Program-made: the position numbers and the translations under genes
The notes under the pieces: generated by a model
Told to the model about the DNA's origin: nothing
Database searches by the model: none
The model's input: only the letters and a program-made list of their open reading frames with translations
NCBI GenBank assembly: GCA_014385265.1
Contig: JACRTJ010000019.1
Span: 1 to 59,411 of the forward strand
Direction of reading: 5' to 3'
Length of the DNA: 59,411 nucleotides
Source: Enterocloster hominis (ex Liu et al. 2021)
Lineage (GTDB): Bacteria; Bacillota; Clostridia; Lachnospirales; Lachnospiraceae
Shown: piece by piece, positions 58,609 to 59,411 of the stretch
Layout: each line of letters begins with the position of its first letter
How positions within the stretch are numbered: position 1 is the first letter of the stretch

Positions 58609-59411
58609 ATGGCAATCGAATATCTGGGCTTAAGCTCATTAAACGGCCCCCTGGCGGTCCTGGAAGGCGTTTCCGGAGCCGCCTATGATGAGATCGTGGA
58701 AATGACCGTAAACGGAAAGGAAAAAAAGCTGGGCCGCATCATCGAGGTCTATGAGGATAAAGCCGTGATCCAGGTCTTTGAGAGCACGGAAAACATGGCA
58801 CTCCGCAATACCCACACCCGGCTCACTGGCCATCCCATGGAGATCGGAGTGTCCGTGGATATGCTGGGACGCACCTTCGACGGCATCGGAAATCCCATCG
58901 ACGGCCTGGGACCGGTCCTTGCCGAAAAACGGCTGGATGTCAACGGAAAGCCCCTGAACCCCGTAGCCAGAGAATACCCAAGAAACTATATCCGCACCGG
59001 GATCTCTGCCATCGACGGCCTTACGACCCTGATCCGGGGCCAGAAGCTGCCGATCTTCTCCGGCAACGGCCTGCCCCATGACCAGCTGGCCGCCCAGATC
59101 GTCATGCAGTCGTCTCTGGGGGACGATACCGATGAAAAATTTGCTGTTGTTTTTGCCGCCATGGGTGTAAAATATGATGTGGCGGAATATTTTGAACGGA
59201 CCTTCCGGGAAAGCGGCGTCCTGGACCATGTGGCCATGTTCATCAATCTGGCCAACGATCCGGTGGTGGAGCGGCTCATCACTCCCAAGGTGGCTTTGAC
59301 CGTGGCCGAATACCTGGCCTATGAAAAGGGAATGCACATCCTGGTGATCCTGACGGATATGACCTCCTATGCGGAAGCCATGCGGGAAGTCTCCTCCTCC
59401 AAGGGAGAGAT
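58609..59411 (+). CDS. V-type ATPase subunit B, partial
   Basis: The open frame begins at ATG 58609 after AAGGAGG and runs off the right edge, covering about the first 267 residues of roughly 460. It opens MAIEYLGLSSLNGPLAVLEG, and SGNGLPHDQLAAQI stands where Walker A would be, as expected for the non-catalytic B subunit. The D subunit is expected downstream of the window. Confidence 0.95.
   Translation, partial: MAIEYLGLSSLNGPLAVLEGVSGAAYDEIVEMTVNGKEKKLGRIIEVYEDKAVIQVFESTENMALRNTHTRLTGHPMEIGVSVDMLGRTFDGIGNPIDGLGPVLAEKRLDVNGKPLNPVAREYPRNYIRTGISAIDGLTTLIRGQKLPIFSGNGLPHDQLAAQIVMQSSLGDDTDEKFAVVFAAMGVKYDVAEYFERTFRESGVLDHVAMFINLANDPVVERLITPKVALTVAEYLAYEKGMHILVILTDMTSYAEAMREVSSSKGE

Overview
The left edge holds the 5' end of a 16S rRNA gene, read right to left. 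Its start region and the gene content suggest a strictly anaerobic, GC-moderate Firmicute of the Lachnospiraceae (Clostridium cluster XIVa type). Supporting content: a large Gram-positive SRP RNA, a V-type ATPase in place of an F-type one in view, PPi-type phosphofructokinase, an anaerobic ribonucleotide reductase activase, split GcvPA/GcvPB and a DnaX-YbaB-RecR block. No insertion sequence, prophage or CRISPR array was seen. This looks like ordinary chromosome with one distinctive catabolic island.

Layout. 1-700: 16S start, rrn leader and two tandem rrn promoters. 701-8400 (minus): phosphofructokinase, dnaX, ybaB, recR and a TPR/degenerate-AAA protein, then a HAD phosphatase and CvpA. 8470-8830: SRP RNA with its own promoter and terminator. 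8950-11825: tadA followed by two paralogous amidohydrolases, one of which has lost its metal ligands. 11870-15990: small membrane protein, nrdG-like activase, a large conserved hypothetical with a hairpin over its ribosome binding site, and malic enzyme. 15995-21515: KdpE, KdpD, an unlisted 39-residue protein, TrkA and TrkH, with no Kdp ATPase genes. 21826-32440: the most interesting block. A sigma-54 activator (28781-30517) sits between two candidate -24/-12 promoters. One faces left into SDR, GcvPA-like, GcvPB-like, NAD-kinase-like, YHYH protein and lipoprotein genes. The other faces right into an NhaC-family transporter. Both have clusters of TGTCA repeats at enhancer distance. 32509-34470: PPi-type phosphofructokinase and MarR regulator. 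34473-41134: oppA-oppBCDF and a nitroreductase. 41200-43640: YitT, an ACC-deaminase/D-cysteine desulfhydrase family enzyme and tRNA-Lys. 43747-48595: a four-gene ABC export cluster. 48618-50950: thioredoxin, a possible 48-residue gene, trmB and an SH3 protein. 51046-59411: LysR regulator divergent from a V-type ATPase operon cut off inside subunit B.

How it fits together. The best candidate for an undescribed system is the sigma-54 island. It appears to be a small regulon for uptake (NhaC-like transporter) and breakdown of an amino-acid-like or amine compound by an SDR plus a divergent GcvP-like PLP enzyme pair. GcvH, GcvT and Lpd are not in the window, and the usual GcvP signature segments are altered in both subunits. 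The locus architecture, promoters and repeats are visible directly; the substrate is unknown. All functions below come from reading translations and motifs by eye, with no database search.
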